64,000 nt of DNA from Luteibacter sp. UNCMF331Sha3.1 (GTDB lineage: Bacteria > Pseudomonadota > Gammaproteobacteria > Xanthomonadales > Rhodanobacteraceae). Where the stretch lies: the NCBI RefSeq assembly GCF_900109915.1, contig NZ_FOBU01000001.1, positions 1 to 64,000 of the forward strand. The letters run 5' to 3'. A program made the position numbers and the translations under genes. This document shows positions 53,998 to 63,870 of this stretch, one piece after another; position 1 is the first letter of the stretch; each line of letters opens with the position of its first letter. Below the pieces are notes generated by a model that did not search any database, was not told the DNA's origin, and was given only the letters and a program-made list of their open reading frames with translations.

Positions 53998-56013
53998 ATG
54001 CGCAGAACCCTGATCGCCCTGGCCCTTGCCTCGAGTCTCGGCTCGTCCCTGCCCGTCCTGGCCGACGATGTCGCCCAGGAAGGCACGACCCCGTCGGTGG
54101 GGGCGAACGACGCCCAGGGCAAGGGTCGCAAGCATGCCGACCAGCTGGACGCCATCGTGGTGAACGCCGTCCCCGGCGGACAGAAAGCCGACCAGATCGT
54201 GGCGCCGGTCGCCGTTCTCGCCGGTTCGGCACTGGACGACGCCAGAGGCGTGTCGCTGGGCGACACCGTGTCGTCGATCCCAGGCGTGCAGAGCTCGGGC
54301 CTGGGAACGGCGGTCGGTCGCCCGGTGATCCGCGGACTGGACGGCCCGCGCGTGGCGGTGCTCGAGAACGGCCTGTCCTCGCAGGACGTGTCGAACGTGA
54401 GCCAGGACCACGCGGTCACGCTCGAGCCGTTCCTGGCCGACCAGATCGAGGTGCTCAAAGGCCCCGCCACCCTGCTCTACGGCTCCGGCGCGATCGGCGG
54501 CGTGGTGAACGTCGTGGACGGGCGCATTCCGGAGAAGGCGCCTGCCAACGGATTCGCCGGGCGCGCGGAGGTGCGCGGCGACTCCGTGTCGGACGGCAGG
54601 ACCGGCCTCCTCCGCCTCGATGCCGGCAACGACACGTTCGCCATCCACGTCGACGGCATGCACCGCGACAACGAGGACTACGACATTCCCGGCGGCACGC
54701 TCGCCAACAGCGCGGTCAGGACGACGTCCGGCGCCGTGGGCGCGTCGGTGCTCGGATCGTGGGGCTTCGTCGGCCTCTCGGTCTCGCGTTTCCTCGACCT
54801 CTACGGCAGCCCCGCCGAACCGGGCGATCCGGCCGAGGGCGAGGATCCGGTGCACATCAAGATGGCGCAGACCAATTACACGCTGAAAGGCGGTCTCATC
54901 ACGCCGATCGACGGGATCGCGAAGGTCGACTTCAGCCTCGGGCACGGCGCGTACCAGCACGTGGAATACGAAGGCGCCACGCCCGGTACCACGTTCACGA
55001 CGAACAGCAATCAGGGCCGCCTGCTCGTCACGCACGAACCGATCGCCGGCTGGGATGGCGCGTTCGGGGTGCAGACCCAACATCGCCAGTTCGCCGCCGT
55101 GGGCGAGGAAACGTTCGTACCGGCGACCACCACGAGCGGCGTCGGCGTGTTCCTCACGGAGCAGCGCGACTTCGGTCCGGTGAAGGTGGAGCTCGGCGCG
55201 CGGCACGATCGGCAGAGCGTGGATCCGGACGACGGTCCGAAGCGGACGTTCGCGCCGAACAGCTTCTCCGCCGGCGTGGCGTGGCGCTTCGCCGAGCAGT
55301 GGCACCTGTCGCTGAACCTCGATCACGCCGAGCGCGCGCCGTCGGAAGAAGAACTGTTCGCGAACGGTCCGCACGAGGCGTCGAACACGTTCGAGATCGG
55401 CAGCGACCTGTCGAAGGAAAAATCGAACCAGGCCGAACTGGGCCTGCACTTCCATGGCGAATTCGTCGAAGGCAAGATCGCGGCGTATTACAACCGCTAC
55501 AAGAACTTCATCTACCTCGCCGACACGGGCGAGATCGAAGACGACCTGCCGGTACGCGTGTGGTCGCAGAACGACGCGACGTTCCGCGGCGCGGAAGCCG
55601 AGGCGACCTTCCATCTGGCGAAGGGTCCGTCGGGCCATTGGGACTTGCGCGTCTTCGGCGACACCGTGCGCGCGACGCTGACCGACGGCGCCGGCAACGT
55701 GCCGCGCATTCCCGCCGGCCGCGTCGGCGGCACGTTGAGCTGGAACGCCGACAGTCTTCGCGCGAGCGTCGGTGCCGTGCGCTACATGAAGCAGGACAGG
55801 GTCGCGGCCTTCGAAACGGATACCGCCGGCTACACGCTCGTCAACGCTCACTTCGCATGGACCTTCGTCAACGACGAGCGCAGCCAGTGGGAAGCCTTCG
55901 TCGACGGCAACAACCTCACGAACCAGACCGCGCGACCGGCGACGTCGCTGTTCAAGGACGTCGCACCACAGCCGGGTCGTAATATTTCGGTAGGCGTTCG
56001 CGCTTACTTCTGA
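53998..56013 (+). CDS. TonB-dependent outer-membrane receptor, probably zinc uptake (ZnuD-like)
   Basis: A 671-residue outer-membrane beta-barrel. A signal peptide (MRRTLIALALASSLGSSLPV, then LA) leads to a TonB box-like region (DQLDAIVVNA). The plug domain follows (RPVIRGLDGPRVAVLENGLS, VEVLKGPATLLYGSGAIGGVVNVV-type motif), and the barrel ends in the terminal aromatic VGVRAYF. The size and plug sequence fit ZnuD-type receptors. The Zur box just upstream and the zur gene just downstream support zinc rather than iron. The ATG at 53998 was chosen for its signal peptide. Confidence 0.88.
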   Translation: MRRTLIALALASSLGSSLPVLADDVAQEGTTPSVGANDAQGKGRKHADQLDAIVVNAVPGGQKADQIVAPVAVLAGSALDDARGVSLGDTVSSIPGVQSSGLGTAVGRPVIRGLDGPRVAVLENGLSSQDVSNVSQDHAVTLEPFLADQIEVLKGPATLLYGSGAIGGVVNVVDGRIPEKAPANGFAGRAEVRGDSVSDGRTGLLRLDAGNDTFAIHVDGMHRDNEDYDIPGGTLANSAVRTTSGAVGASVLGSWGFVGLSVSRFLDLYGSPAEPGDPAEGEDPVHIKMAQTNYTLKGGLITPIDGIAKVDFSLGHGAYQHVEYEGATPGTTFTTNSNQGRLLVTHEPIAGWDGAFGVQTQHRQFAAVGEETFVPATTTSGVGVFLTEQRDFGPVKVELGARHDRQSVDPDDGPKRTFAPNSFSAGVAWRFAEQWHLSLNLDHAERAPSEEELFANGPHEASNTFEIGSDLSKEKSNQAELGLHFHGEFVEGKIAAYYNRYKNFIYLADTGEIEDDLPVRVWSQNDATFRGAEAEATFHLAKGPSGHWDLRVFGDTVRATLTDGAGNVPRIPAGRVGGTLSWNADSLRASVGAVRYMKQDRVAAFETDTAGYTLVNAHFAWTFVNDERSQWEAFVDGNNLTNQTARPATSLFKDVAPQPGRNISVGVRAYF

Positions 56014-56028
56014 TCGACCGACCGAAGG

Positions 56029-56106
56029 GTGGGAGCCGATCGTATCGGCGAACGGGTCCGCGACCCGGCCCGCTATCGCGGGATCGCCGATACGATCGGC
56101 TCCCAC
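56029..56106. repeat. REP-like palindrome with a variant inner stem
   Basis: GTGGGAGCCGATCGTATCGG (continuing CGA) pairs perfectly over 23 bp with the right arm ending CGATCGGCTCCCAC; a 32-base loop lies between. The outer GTGGGAGC/GCTCCCAC matches the other elements, but the inner stem is different. It sits between the receptor gene and zur, both ending nearby. Confidence 0.8.
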
Positions 56107-56127
56107 TCTTCGGCAGGCGACGGACGG

Positions 56128-56610
56128 TCAGGATTCGAGGCAGGTCTTGCAGGTGCCGTGCACTTCGAGGGTCTGCGCCTGCGGGCGGAAGCCGAACGCT
56201 TTCGCCTGGGCTTCGATCAGTTCCGCGACGCGCTCGTCGCACACTTCCTGCGCGCACTGGCACGTGTCGCAGATGAGGAACGGCACCTGATGCGCTTCGG
56301 CCGGGTGATGGCACGACACGTACGCGTTGATCGACTCCAGCTTATGGATGAAGCCGTTCTCGAGCAGGAAATCGAGCGCGCGATACACCGTGGGCGGCGC
56401 GGCGTTGCCGTGTCTCTCGCGCAGGCGGTCGAGCAGGTCGTACGCCTTCACCGGCTTGCCCGCGGTCGCCACGAGTTCGAGCACTTCGCGACGCAGCGGC
56501 GTGAGACGCAGGCCGCGCTCGTTCGACGCGATCTCTACCGCCTCGACGAAGCCGCGGGCGTCGTCGTGGTGCTGGTGATCGTGATGGTGGGCGTGGTCGG
56601 TCACAGGCAT
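56128..56610 (-). CDS. zur: Zinc uptake regulator, Fur family
   Basis: A 160-residue Fur-family repressor. The His-rich N-terminus (HAHHHDHQHHDD) precedes a winged helix (LRLTPLRREVLELVATAGKP, then PPTVYRALDFLLENGFIHKL). The metal domain has AYVSCHHPAEAHQ and two structural zinc pairs, CDTCQCAQEVC and CKTC. SYV-type Cys residues and the HHPAEAHQ stretch suit Zur rather than Fur. It is the likely ligand of the operator at 53950. GAGAGG is only 2 bases from the ATG, so a GTG at codon 3 (56604) may be the real start. In Xanthomonas campestris, Zur represses uptake genes and activates a zinc efflux gene. Confidence 0.88.
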   Translation of the reverse strand: MPVTDHAHHHDHQHHDDARGFVEAVEIASNERGLRLTPLRREVLELVATAGKPVKAYDLLDRLRERHGNAAPPTVYRALDFLLENGFIHKLESINAYVSCHHPAEAHQVPFLICDTCQCAQEVCDERVAELIEAQAKAFGFRPQAQTLEVHGTCKTCLES

Positions 56611-56644
56611 ATCCTCTCGCGCAGCATCCTAACATGAGGCCAGA

Positions 56645-56926
56645 TCAGCGATTTTTCGACCCCGGCAGAGGCGGCGGCGTGCGCCGGGGCAGGAAGGGAA
56701 CGACCCATCCGAACGGGCCGACCAGGAGCGACGCGATCACCGTGGCCTTCAGCCGGCCGCGCCACCAGCCCAGCAGCGCGCCGATCACGATGAACACGAT
56801 CTGCCAGACGATCAGTTGCGTCCACGGCACGAGCGCCATGAGGTTCGCAACTATCTGCGCGAACGCATCGGGGGCGCCGGGGTCGACGCCCTGCATGGCT
56901 TTGGTCAGCAGTTCTTCCATGCGCAC
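56645..56926 (-). CDS. Small membrane protein of unknown function
   Basis: Not recognised. A 93-residue protein with a short amphipathic N-terminus (MRMEELLTKAMQGVDPGAPD), two hydrophobic segments (LIVWQIVFIVIGALLGWW and ATVIASLLVGPFGWVVPFL) and a basic Pro-rich tail (LPRRTPPPLPGSKNR). MEELL at codon 3 is another possible start. It reads on the minus strand, 34 bases upstream of zur, so it may share zur's transcript. Confidence 0.65.
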   Translation of the reverse strand: MRMEELLTKAMQGVDPGAPDAFAQIVANLMALVPWTQLIVWQIVFIVIGALLGWWRGRLKATVIASLLVGPFGWVVPFLPRRTPPPLPGSKNR

Positions 56927-56936
56927 CTACCGTCGG

Positions 56937-57003
56937 GTGGGAGCGGCCTTGGCCGCGATGGGTGCTTGCGGCAAGCACCCATCGCGGCCAAGGCCGCTCC
57001 CAC
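56937..57003. repeat. REP-like palindrome (long type), nearly perfect
   Basis: A 67-base near-perfect hairpin: GTGGGAGCGGCCTTGGCCGC, GATGGGTGCTTGC, then the reverse complement ending GGCCGCTCCCAC. It is the best-preserved single copy in the window, located between gltX and the small membrane gene. Confidence 0.9.
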
Positions 57004-57029
57004 AACGGTTCAGGCCGGTGCCGGGCAAA

Positions 57030-58433
57030 TCAGCCCTTCGCCCGGACGAGCGCCTCGTCGATGCGCGCCACCGCGCCCTCGCGGCCGGCGAGGAAGATCG
57101 TGTACTCGATCGACGGCGATACCTGCGTGCCGGTCATCGCGACACGCAGCGGCGCGGCGACCTTGCCCATGCCGAGTTCCAGCGCGGCGGCGACGCGCTC
57201 GACCGCGCCGTGGATGGCTTCCGGGGTCCACTCGGGCAACGCGAGGAGTTCGGCGCGCGCGGCACCGAGGGCGGCGGGTGCCGTCTCGGCGCGCAGGTGT
57301 TTCTCGATCGCCTTCTCGTCCCATTCGACGATCGGGCCGTACCAGATCTTCGCGCGCTCGGCCATTTCCTTGAACGTCTGCACGCGATCGCGCAGTGCGA
57401 CGACGACGTCGGCCGGGTCGGGACCCTGCGCGGGGTCGATGCCGATCTTCGCGAGGTGCCAGGCAAGCTCGCGACCGAGAGTGTCCGGCGTGTCCGTCTT
57501 CAGGTAATGCTGGTTGAGCCACGACAGCTTGGTGACGTCGAAACGCGACGCGGCCTTGTTGACGTCGGCGATGTCGAACAACTCGGTCATCTGCTCCACC
57601 GAGAAGATCTCCTGGTCGCCGTGCGACCAGCCGAGGCGAACGAGGTAGTTCAGCAGCGCATGGGGCAAGAAGCCGTCGTCGCGATACTGCATGACGCTCA
57701 CCGCGCCATGGCGCTTTGACAGCTTCTGGCCGTCCGGGCCGAGGATCATCGGCAGGTGCGCGAACTCCGGCACGGGCGCGCCGAGCGCCTTGTAGATGTT
57801 GATCTGGCGCGGGGTGTTGTTGACGTGGTCGTCGCCGCGGATCACCTCGGTGATGCCCATGTCGATATCGTCGACGACCACCGCGAAGTTGTAGGTGGGG
57901 AAGCCGTCCGAACGGAAGATGACGAGATCGTCGAGTTCTTCGTTGGACCACTCGATGCGGCCCTTTACCTTGTCGTCGAACACCACGCTGCCGGACGACG
58001 GGTTCCTGAAGCGGATCACCCGGTTCGGGTCGTCGCGGTACGGCTCGTTGCGGTCGCGGTAGTAGCCGTTGTAACGCGGCTTGACGCCGGCCGCCATGGC
58101 CGCGTTGCGCATCGCTTCGATCTCTTCCTTGGTTTCGTAGGCGTAATACGCCTTGCCCTCGCGCAGGAGCCGATCCGCCACCTCGCGATAACGGTCCATG
58201 CGCTGCGTCTGGTAGTAAGGGCCCTCGTCGTGCACGAGCCCGAGCCACGACATGCCATCCAGGATCGCCTGCACGGCTTCCTGCGTCGATCGCTCGCGAT
58301 CGGTGTCCTCGATGCGCAACACGAACTCGCCGCCACGACGACGGGATTCCAGCCAGCAGTACAGCGCGGTGCGTGCGCCGCCGATGTGGAGGTAGCCGGT
58401 GGGACTCGGGGCGAAACGGGTGCGAACGGTCAT
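57030..58433 (-). CDS. gltX: Glutamyl-tRNA synthetase
   Basis: A 467-residue class I synthetase charging tRNA-Glu. The HIGH motif is in [20 protein letters not shown] (residues ~6-25) and the KMSKS equivalent is [11 protein letters not shown]. The C-terminal anticodon domain is complete, and the length matches E. coli GltX (471). The start [11 protein letters not shown] at 58433 places the HIGH motif correctly. It stands alone, divergent from the glycosyltransferase. Confidence 0.96.
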   Translation of the reverse strand: MTVRTRFAPSPTGYLHIGGARTALYCWLESRRRGGEFVLRIEDTDRERSTQEAVQAILDGMSWLGLVHDEGPYYQTQRMDRYREVADRLLREGKAYYAYETKEEIEAMRNAAMAAGVKPRYNGYYRDRNEPYRDDPNRVIRFRNPSSGSVVFDDKVKGRIEWSNEELDDLVIFRSDGFPTYNFAVVVDDIDMGITEVIRGDDHVNNTPRQINIYKALGAPVPEFAHLPMILGPDGQKLSKRHGAVSVMQYRDDGFLPHALLNYLVRLGWSHGDQEIFSVEQMTELFDIADVNKAASRFDVTKLSWLNQHYLKTDTPDTLGRELAWHLAKIGIDPAQGPDPADVVVALRDRVQTFKEMAERAKIWYGPIVEWDEKAIEKHLRAETAPAALGAARAELLALPEWTPEAIHGAVERVAAALELGMGKVAAPLRVAMTGTQVSPSIEYTIFLAGREGAVARIDEALVRAKG

Positions 58434-58610
58434 CGTAGGGTCATCGGTCGGACAAGCCCGCGATTTTAGCCGATGCGGCGGAGCTGCGCCGCCCGCGCCA
58501 CGCAGGCGCCGAAAACGGGCAGGCATGTCATCCGGCCGTCATACGCCCATAACCGCCCGGACATTCCCGCGAGCGAGCATGCGTCAAGCCAGGCAACGAG
58601 GGTCACCGCC

Positions 58611-59771
58611 ATGCGCATCGGCATCGTCACCGAGACCTACGCACCGGACGTCAACGGGGTCGCCCTCACCGTCCAGTCGCTCGCCCGCGGCGTCGTTCGC
58701 CGCGGCCACACCGTCGACCTCGTTCGCCCGATCCATCCCGACACGCCGCCCCTTGCCGATGCGGGCATGGACGTCCTCGCCGTCGAAGGCGGCGCGGTAC
58801 CCCGTTACGCAGGCCTGCGCTTCGGCATGCCTTCGCGTTACCGACTCGAGCGCCGTTGGCGTTCCGACCGGCCGGATGCCGTCTATGTGGCCACGGAAGG
58901 CCCCCTGGGCTGGAGCGCCGTCAGCGCCGCGCGGCGCCTCGGCATTCCCGTCGCCACCGGGTTCCACACCCGTTTCGATTTCTACGTGGGCCACTACGGC
59001 TTCGGCGCGCTCACGCCGCTCGTGCGCCATTACCTCGCCCGCTTCCATCGTCGTGCGCAGACGACGCTGGTGCCCACCGGCCAGCTCGCCGGCGAGCTCA
59101 ACGACCTCGGCGTGCATGACGTGCGCGTGCTTCGTCGTGCCGTCGACACCCTGCGCTTCCACCCGGACCGCCGTGACGACGCGCTGCGCGCCGCCTGGGG
59201 CGCGACGCCGGAGGCCCCGGTCGTTCTCAGCGTCGGCCGCGTGGCGCCGGAAAAGAACCTGCACGTGGTGATCGACGCCTATCGCGCCCTCGCCCGACGT
59301 TGCCCGGGGGCGCGCTGCGTCATCGTCGGCGACGGCCCCGGCCGCGCCGCGCTCGAAGCCGCGAACCCGGACGTGATCTTCGCTGGCACCCGCGGCGGCG
59401 ACGAGCTGGCGGCCTACTACGCGAGCGCGGATCTCTTCGTCTTTCCGAGCCTCACCGAAACGTTCGGCAACGTCGTGCTCGAAGCGATGGCGTCGGGCAT
59501 CCCGGTGGTGGCGTACGCCGAAGCGGCCGCGCGCGAATTCATTCGCAACGGCCAGAACGGCATACGCGTCGCCCCCGGCAACGAAGGCGGCCTCATCGAG
59601 CGCGCCGCCGCGCTCGGCGCCGACGCCCACGTACGCGCGGCGATGGGACACGCCGCGCGTGCCACCGTCGCGGGACTGTCGCCCGAGTCGGTCGTGGCGG
59701 CCTTCGAATCGATCATGCAGTCCCTGGCCAAGGAGCACGTCCATGAACGCAGCACCGCCGTCGCCGCGTAG
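58611..59771 (+). CDS. Glycosyltransferase, GT4 family (GDP-mannose/UDP-sugar lipid glycosylation type)
   Basis: A 386-residue GT-B enzyme. The N-terminal donor-side motif is RIGIVTETYAPDVNGVALTV (residues 2-21). VLSVGRVAPEKNLHVVIDAY opens the C-terminal domain, and ADLFVFPSLTETFGNVVLEA holds the EX7E motif. This opening and the GFHTRFDFYVGHYGFG stretch resemble glycolipid enzymes of the PimB/MgtA/SQD2 type. The ATG at 58611 follows GAGGG. It overlaps the PAP2 phosphatase by 29 bases, so both probably act in lipid or polyprenyl metabolism at the inner membrane. Confidence 0.82.
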   Translation: MRIGIVTETYAPDVNGVALTVQSLARGVVRRGHTVDLVRPIHPDTPPLADAGMDVLAVEGGAVPRYAGLRFGMPSRYRLERRWRSDRPDAVYVATEGPLGWSAVSAARRLGIPVATGFHTRFDFYVGHYGFGALTPLVRHYLARFHRRAQTTLVPTGQLAGELNDLGVHDVRVLRRAVDTLRFHPDRRDDALRAAWGATPEAPVVLSVGRVAPEKNLHVVIDAYRALARRCPGARCVIVGDGPGRAALEAANPDVIFAGTRGGDELAAYYASADLFVFPSLTETFGNVVLEAMASGIPVVAYAEAAAREFIRNGQNGIRVAPGNEGGLIERAAALGADAHVRAAMGHAARATVAGLSPESVVAAFESIMQSLAKEHVHERSTAVAA

Positions 59772-60285
59772 GGCGAACCTGGACCGGCGCATGTGCGTCG
59801 CCGCCAACCGGTGGGGCGCGCGTCGCGCCATCGGCCTGTTCTTCGGCGCCATCAGCCGCCTCGGCGACGGGGTCTTCTGGTATGCGCTGATGAGCGTGAT
59901 CGCGCTCGCCGGAGGCTGGCACGGCGTCGCCGTCGCCGTGCAGATGGCGATCACCGGCCTGACCGCATTGATGCTCTACCGCGTGCTGAAGCGCTGGACG
60001 CGCCGCCCTCGCCCCTTCCGCACCTGCCCCGGCGTGATCGCCCATGTGCCGCCGCTGGACGAGTTCAGTTTCCCGTCGGGCCACACCCTGCAGGCCGTGG
60101 CCTTTACCGTGGTCGCAGTGGCCCACTATCCGGTGCTGGGCCCGTTCCTGATCGGGTTCGCCGCACTGATCGGCGCCTCGCGCGTGGTGCTCGGCCTGCA
60201 TTATCCGAGCGACGTGATCGCGGCCACCGCGATCGGCGGCGGCCTCGGCACGTTATCGCTCTGGGCGGAGCGGGTCCTGGTCTGA
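59743..60285 (+). CDS. PAP2-family membrane phosphatase
   Basis: A 180-residue membrane phosphatase. The three acid-phosphatase motifs are present: KRWTRRPRP, FPSGHT and SRVVLGLHYPSD. Relatives dephosphorylate phosphatidic acid, undecaprenyl diphosphate or lipid A. Several membrane helices surround the motifs. The start at ATG 59743 follows AAGGAG and lies inside the end of the glycosyltransferase gene, so the pair is coupled. Substrate and pathway are not certain. Confidence 0.85.
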   Translation: MNAAPPSPRRANLDRRMCVAANRWGARRAIGLFFGAISRLGDGVFWYALMSVIALAGGWHGVAVAVQMAITGLTALMLYRVLKRWTRRPRPFRTCPGVIAHVPPLDEFSFPSGHTLQAVAFTVVAVAHYPVLGPFLIGFAALIGASRVVLGLHYPSDVIAATAIGGGLGTLSLWAERVLV

Positions 60286-60297
60286 ACCCGACCGGGC

Positions 60298-61170
60298 TCA
60301 GGCCGCCGCGCGCGGGGCCTTCTGCAGGATGCCGAGCACGGCGCCGAGCTTGTCGCGCATCTCGCGACGGTCGACGATGACGTCCACCGCGCCGTGGTCC
60401 ACGAGGAATTCCGAGCGCTGGAAACCTTCCGGCAGGGTCTCGCGAACGGTTTGCTCGATGACGCGGGGGCCCGCGAAACCGATCAGCGCCTTCGGCTCGG
60501 CCACGTTGAGGTCGCCCAGCATGCCCAGGCTCGCCGACACGCCGCCCGTGGTGGGATGCGTGAGCACGGAAATGTAGGGGACGCCGGCGTCGCGCATGCG
60601 CGCCAGCGCGGCCGACGTCTTCGCCATCTGCATCAGCGAGAAGAGGCCTTCCTGCATGCGGGCTCCGCCGGTGGCGGAGAAGCACACGAGTGCGCTCTTC
60701 TCGGCCAGCGCCTTCTCGGCCGCGCGGGCGAACTTCTCGCCCACCACCGAACCCATCGAGCCGCCCATGAAGGCGAACTCGAAGGCGACCGCCACCACCG
60801 GGCGCTCGAGCAGCCGGCCGGACATCGCGATCAGCGCGTCCTTTTCGCCGGTGTTCTTCTGCGCCGCGGCGACGCGGTCCTTGTATTTCTTCTGGTCCTT
60901 GAACTTCAGCGCGTCGACGGCTTCCATCTTCGGCCACAGCTCGGTGGTGCTGCCTTCGTCGAAGAAGGCGGCGAGACGGGCGCGCGCCGAGATCGCGTGG
61001 TGGTGGCCGCACTTCGGGCAGACCATCAGCGATTTTTCGAGCTCGGGCTTGTACAGCACGGTACCGCAGCCCGCGCACTTCTCCCAGACGCCTTCCGGCA
61101 CCTTGCCCTTGCCGCCGGCCGCGCTGGGGGCGCGGGTCTTCGGCGTCATGATTTTCTGCAGCCAGTTCAT
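60298..61170 (-). CDS. accD: Acetyl-CoA carboxylase carboxyltransferase subunit beta
   Basis: A 290-residue subunit that, with AccA, moves carboxyl from biotin to acetyl-CoA, the first step of fatty acid synthesis. The N-terminal zinc ribbon is Cys31-x2-Cys34 (EKCAGCG) and Cys50-x2-Cys53 (VCPKCGHH). The crotonase-like core has [17 protein letters not shown] and [17 protein letters not shown]. The size is close to E. coli AccD (304). It lies 36 bases after trpA, an arrangement seen in Pseudomonas and Xanthomonas. Confidence 0.96.
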   Translation of the reverse strand: MNWLQKIMTPKTRAPSAAGGKGKVPEGVWEKCAGCGTVLYKPELEKSLMVCPKCGHHHAISARARLAAFFDEGSTTELWPKMEAVDALKFKDQKKYKDRVAAAQKNTGEKDALIAMSGRLLERPVVAVAFEFAFMGGSMGSVVGEKFARAAEKALAEKSALVCFSATGGARMQEGLFSLMQMAKTSAALARMRDAGVPYISVLTHPTTGGVSASLGMLGDLNVAEPKALIGFAGPRVIEQTVRETLPEGFQRSEFLVDHGAVDVIVDRREMRDKLGAVLGILQKAPRAAA

Positions 61171-61206
61171 CGTGTGTCTCCGCTACCTGTACGTCCGCTC
61201 GCCCGG

Positions 61207-62007
61207 TCAGCGCGCGTCGAGCGCGGCGCGGATCGGTGCGAGAAAATCCCTTGCCCTGCCCACGGCATCGTCGGCCGAGGTCGCGCCGGCGATGCGGTCG
61301 ACCAGGGCGCTGCCGATGACCACGGCGTCGGCGAACTCGCCAATCGCCTTCGCCCCGGCCGCGTCGCGGACACCGAAGCCCACGGCGACCGGCGCCTTCG
61401 ACCGGGCGCGGATGCCGGCGACGCGCGCGGCGATGTCGCCGGTGCTCAGCTGGGCCGCGCCGGTGATGCCGGCGAACGATACATAGTACAGGAAGCCCGC
61501 CGCGGCCTCGCAAAGGGCGCCCACGCGCGCCTCGGTCGTCGTCGGCGAGGCCAGCAGGATCTGCTGCAGCCCGGCCTGGCGCAACGGTTCGAGCACGTGC
61601 GATTCCTCGAGCGGACAATCCACCATCAGGACGCCATCCACGCCCGCATCCACGGCATCTTCAGCGAACGCCGCGTATCCGTACATTTCCAACGGATTGA
61701 GGTAGCCCATCAGCACGATGGGTGTCTCGGTGTCGTTCTCGCGGAACGCGGCCACCCAGGCAAGCACGTTGGCAAGGCCCACGCCCTTCGCGATGGCACG
61801 CTCGCTGGCATGCTGGATCACCGGGCCGTCGGCCATGGGGTCGGAGAACGGCACGCCCAGTTCGATGAGGTCGGCGCCGGCGGCGACGAGGCCATGCAGC
61901 AGCGCCACCACGCCGTCAGGCGACGGATCGCCCGCGGTGACGAACGGAATCAGGCCGGTGCGGCCCGCGGCTTTGAGTGCCGCGAAGCGGCGGTCGATAC
62001 GGCTCAT
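61207..62007 (-). CDS. trpA: Tryptophan synthase alpha subunit
   Basis: A 266-residue TIM barrel that splits indole-3-glycerol phosphate into indole and glyceraldehyde-3-phosphate. The catalytic Glu49 and Asp60 are in ADLIELGVPFSDPMADGPVI, exactly as numbered in Salmonella TrpA (268 residues). The ATG shares one base with the trpB stop (TGATG), so the subunits are made in step. It is followed by accD. Confidence 0.96.
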   Translation of the reverse strand: MSRIDRRFAALKAAGRTGLIPFVTAGDPSPDGVVALLHGLVAAGADLIELGVPFSDPMADGPVIQHASERAIAKGVGLANVLAWVAAFRENDTETPIVLMGYLNPLEMYGYAAFAEDAVDAGVDGVLMVDCPLEESHVLEPLRQAGLQQILLASPTTTEARVGALCEAAAGFLYYVSFAGITGAAQLSTGDIAARVAGIRARSKAPVAVGFGVRDAAGAKAIGEFADAVVIGSALVDRIAGATSADDAVGRARDFLAPIRAALDAR

Positions 62008-63218
62008 CAGAGTTCGATTCCTTCACGCGCGGCGATCGTATGCACGTCCTTGTCGCCTCGTCCCGACAGGTTGGCGAGCACGAGGCCATCGGGCGGCAGT
62101 TCGCGGGCCAGCTTGATCGCCTGCGCGATCGCATGACTGGACTCCAGCGCCGCCAGGATGCCCTCGGTGCGGGCGAGCAGGTGGAACGCTTCGAGCGCTT
62201 CGTCGTCGGTGACGCCGACGTACTCGGCACGGCCGGCGTCCTTCAGGAAGGCATGTTCGGGGCCGACGCCCGGGTAGTCGAGGCCGGCCGACACCGAATG
62301 CGTCTCCACGATCTGCCCGTTCGCATCCGAGAGCACGTAGGTGCGGTTTCCGTGCAGCACGCCCGGCTTGCCCGCCGCGAGCGATGCCGCGTGCCGACCC
62401 GTTTCGATGCCGTCGCCCGCCGCTTCCGCGCCCACGATGCGCACGTCGCGATCGTTGAGGAACGCATGGAAGATGCCGATCGCGTTGGAGCCGCCGCCGA
62501 CGCATGCCGTCACGACATCCGGCAGGCGGCCGAACTGCTCGATCGTCTGCGCACGCGCTTCGCGCCCGACGATGGCGTTGAAGTCCCGCACCATCTGCGG
62601 GTACGGGTGCGGACCCGCGACGGTGCCGATGATGTAGAACGTGTCCGCGACGTTGGTGACCCAGTCGCGCATGGCCTCGTTGAGGGCGTCCTTCAGCGTC
62701 TTCGAACCCGATGTGACCGGCACGACCTCGGCGCCCAGCAGGCGCATGCGGTAGACGTTGATCTTCTGCCGCTCGATGTCCACGGCGCCCATGTAGACGA
62801 TGCACTTGAGGCCCATGCGCGCCGCGACGGTGGCGCTGGCCACGCCGTGCTGACCCGCGCCCGTCTCGGCGATGATCCGCGACTTGCCCATGTAGCGGGC
62901 GACGAGCGCCTGTCCCACGGTGTTGTTGATCTTGTGCGCACCGGTATGGTTGAGGTCTTCGCGCTTGAGCACGATGCGCGCGCCGCCGACGTGCTTCGAC
63001 AGCCGCTCGGCGTGGTACACGGGGCTCGGGCGGCCCACGTAGTACTTGAGGTCGCGATCGAGTTCCGCGATGAAGTCGGGATCGGTACGCAGCTTCTCGT
63101 ACGCGGCGGTGAGCTCGGCGAGCGGCTCCATCAGGGTCTCGGCGACGTAGATGCCGCCGAAGTCGCCGAACCGCCCATGGGCGTCGGGCCAGGCGTGGAA
63201 ATCCGTGATCTCGGTCAT
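62007..63218 (-). CDS. trpB: Tryptophan synthase beta subunit
   Basis: A 403-residue PLP enzyme joining indole and serine into tryptophan. The PLP lysine is Lys96 in [17 protein letters not shown], and the phosphate-binding loop is [26 protein letters not shown] and [16 protein letters not shown] are conserved TrpB blocks. The start [10 protein letters not shown] at 63218 gives the usual length (E. coli 397). It follows trpF by 28 bases and couples to trpA. Confidence 0.97.
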   Translation of the reverse strand: MTEITDFHAWPDAHGRFGDFGGIYVAETLMEPLAELTAAYEKLRTDPDFIAELDRDLKYYVGRPSPVYHAERLSKHVGGARIVLKREDLNHTGAHKINNTVGQALVARYMGKSRIIAETGAGQHGVASATVAARMGLKCIVYMGAVDIERQKINVYRMRLLGAEVVPVTSGSKTLKDALNEAMRDWVTNVADTFYIIGTVAGPHPYPQMVRDFNAIVGREARAQTIEQFGRLPDVVTACVGGGSNAIGIFHAFLNDRDVRIVGAEAAGDGIETGRHAASLAAGKPGVLHGNRTYVLSDANGQIVETHSVSAGLDYPGVGPEHAFLKDAGRAEYVGVTDDEALEAFHLLARTEGILAALESSHAIAQAIKLARELPPDGLVLANLSGRGDKDVHTIAAREGIEL

Positions 63219-63246
63219 TGCCTTCTCGGTATCTGCTTGAAGCCGT

Positions 63247-63870
63247 TCACGCGCTGGGGGCGGCGCGCACGGCGGAAATGAAGCGTTCCATCTTAGCCCG
63301 ATCCTTGATGCCGGGCGACGCCTCGATGCCGCTGGAAACGTCCACCGCCCACGGCCGCGCGATGCGAATCGCGTCGGCGACGTTGTCGGCGGTGAGGCCG
63401 CCGGCGAGCACGAGCGGCTGCGCAAGATCCCGCGGCATCAGCGACCAGTCGAAACGCTGCCCGCTACCGCCCTGCTCTCCCAGGCCATGGCCATCGAGGA
63501 GCAGCCCGGCGGCGCCGGGATAATCGTGCAGACGCGCCAGCGCCGGCGCCCCCTCGCCCATCGCGATGGCCTTCAGCCAGCGCACGCCGAACGAAGCGCA
63601 CTCGGCGGCGGTTTCCATGCCGTGGAACTGCAGCATGTCGGGACGCATCACGCGCACGATCTCGGCGACGTACGCCGGATCGTCGTCCATCACCAGCGCC
63701 ACGGTGGTGACGAACGGCGGGACGACGTCGCGAAGACGCGCCGCCGCGGCGGGATCCACGAAACGCTTGCTCTTGCGCGTCATGACGAAGCCGACCGCGT
63801 CGGCACCGAGTGTCGCCGCCAGCTGCACGTCGTCGATGCGTGTGAGTCCGCAGCACTTGATCCGCGTCAC
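63247..63870 (-). CDS. trpF: Phosphoribosylanthranilate isomerase
   Basis: A 207-residue TIM barrel performing the Amadori rearrangement of phosphoribosylanthranilate in tryptophan synthesis. The catalytic Cys7 is in RIKCCGLTR and the Asp is in LLLDGHG near 127; [14 protein letters not shown] and [15 protein letters not shown] bind phosphate. It is free-standing rather than fused to trpC. The start is GTG at 63870, overlapping the truA stop (GTGA). Confidence 0.95.
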   Translation of the reverse strand: MTRIKCCGLTRIDDVQLAATLGADAVGFVMTRKSKRFVDPAAAARLRDVVPPFVTTVALVMDDDPAYVAEIVRVMRPDMLQFHGMETAAECASFGVRWLKAIAMGEGAPALARLHDYPGAAGLLLDGHGLGEQGGSGQRFDWSLMPRDLAQPLVLAGGLTADNVADAIRIARPWAVDVSSGIEASPGIKDRAKMERFISAVRAAPSA

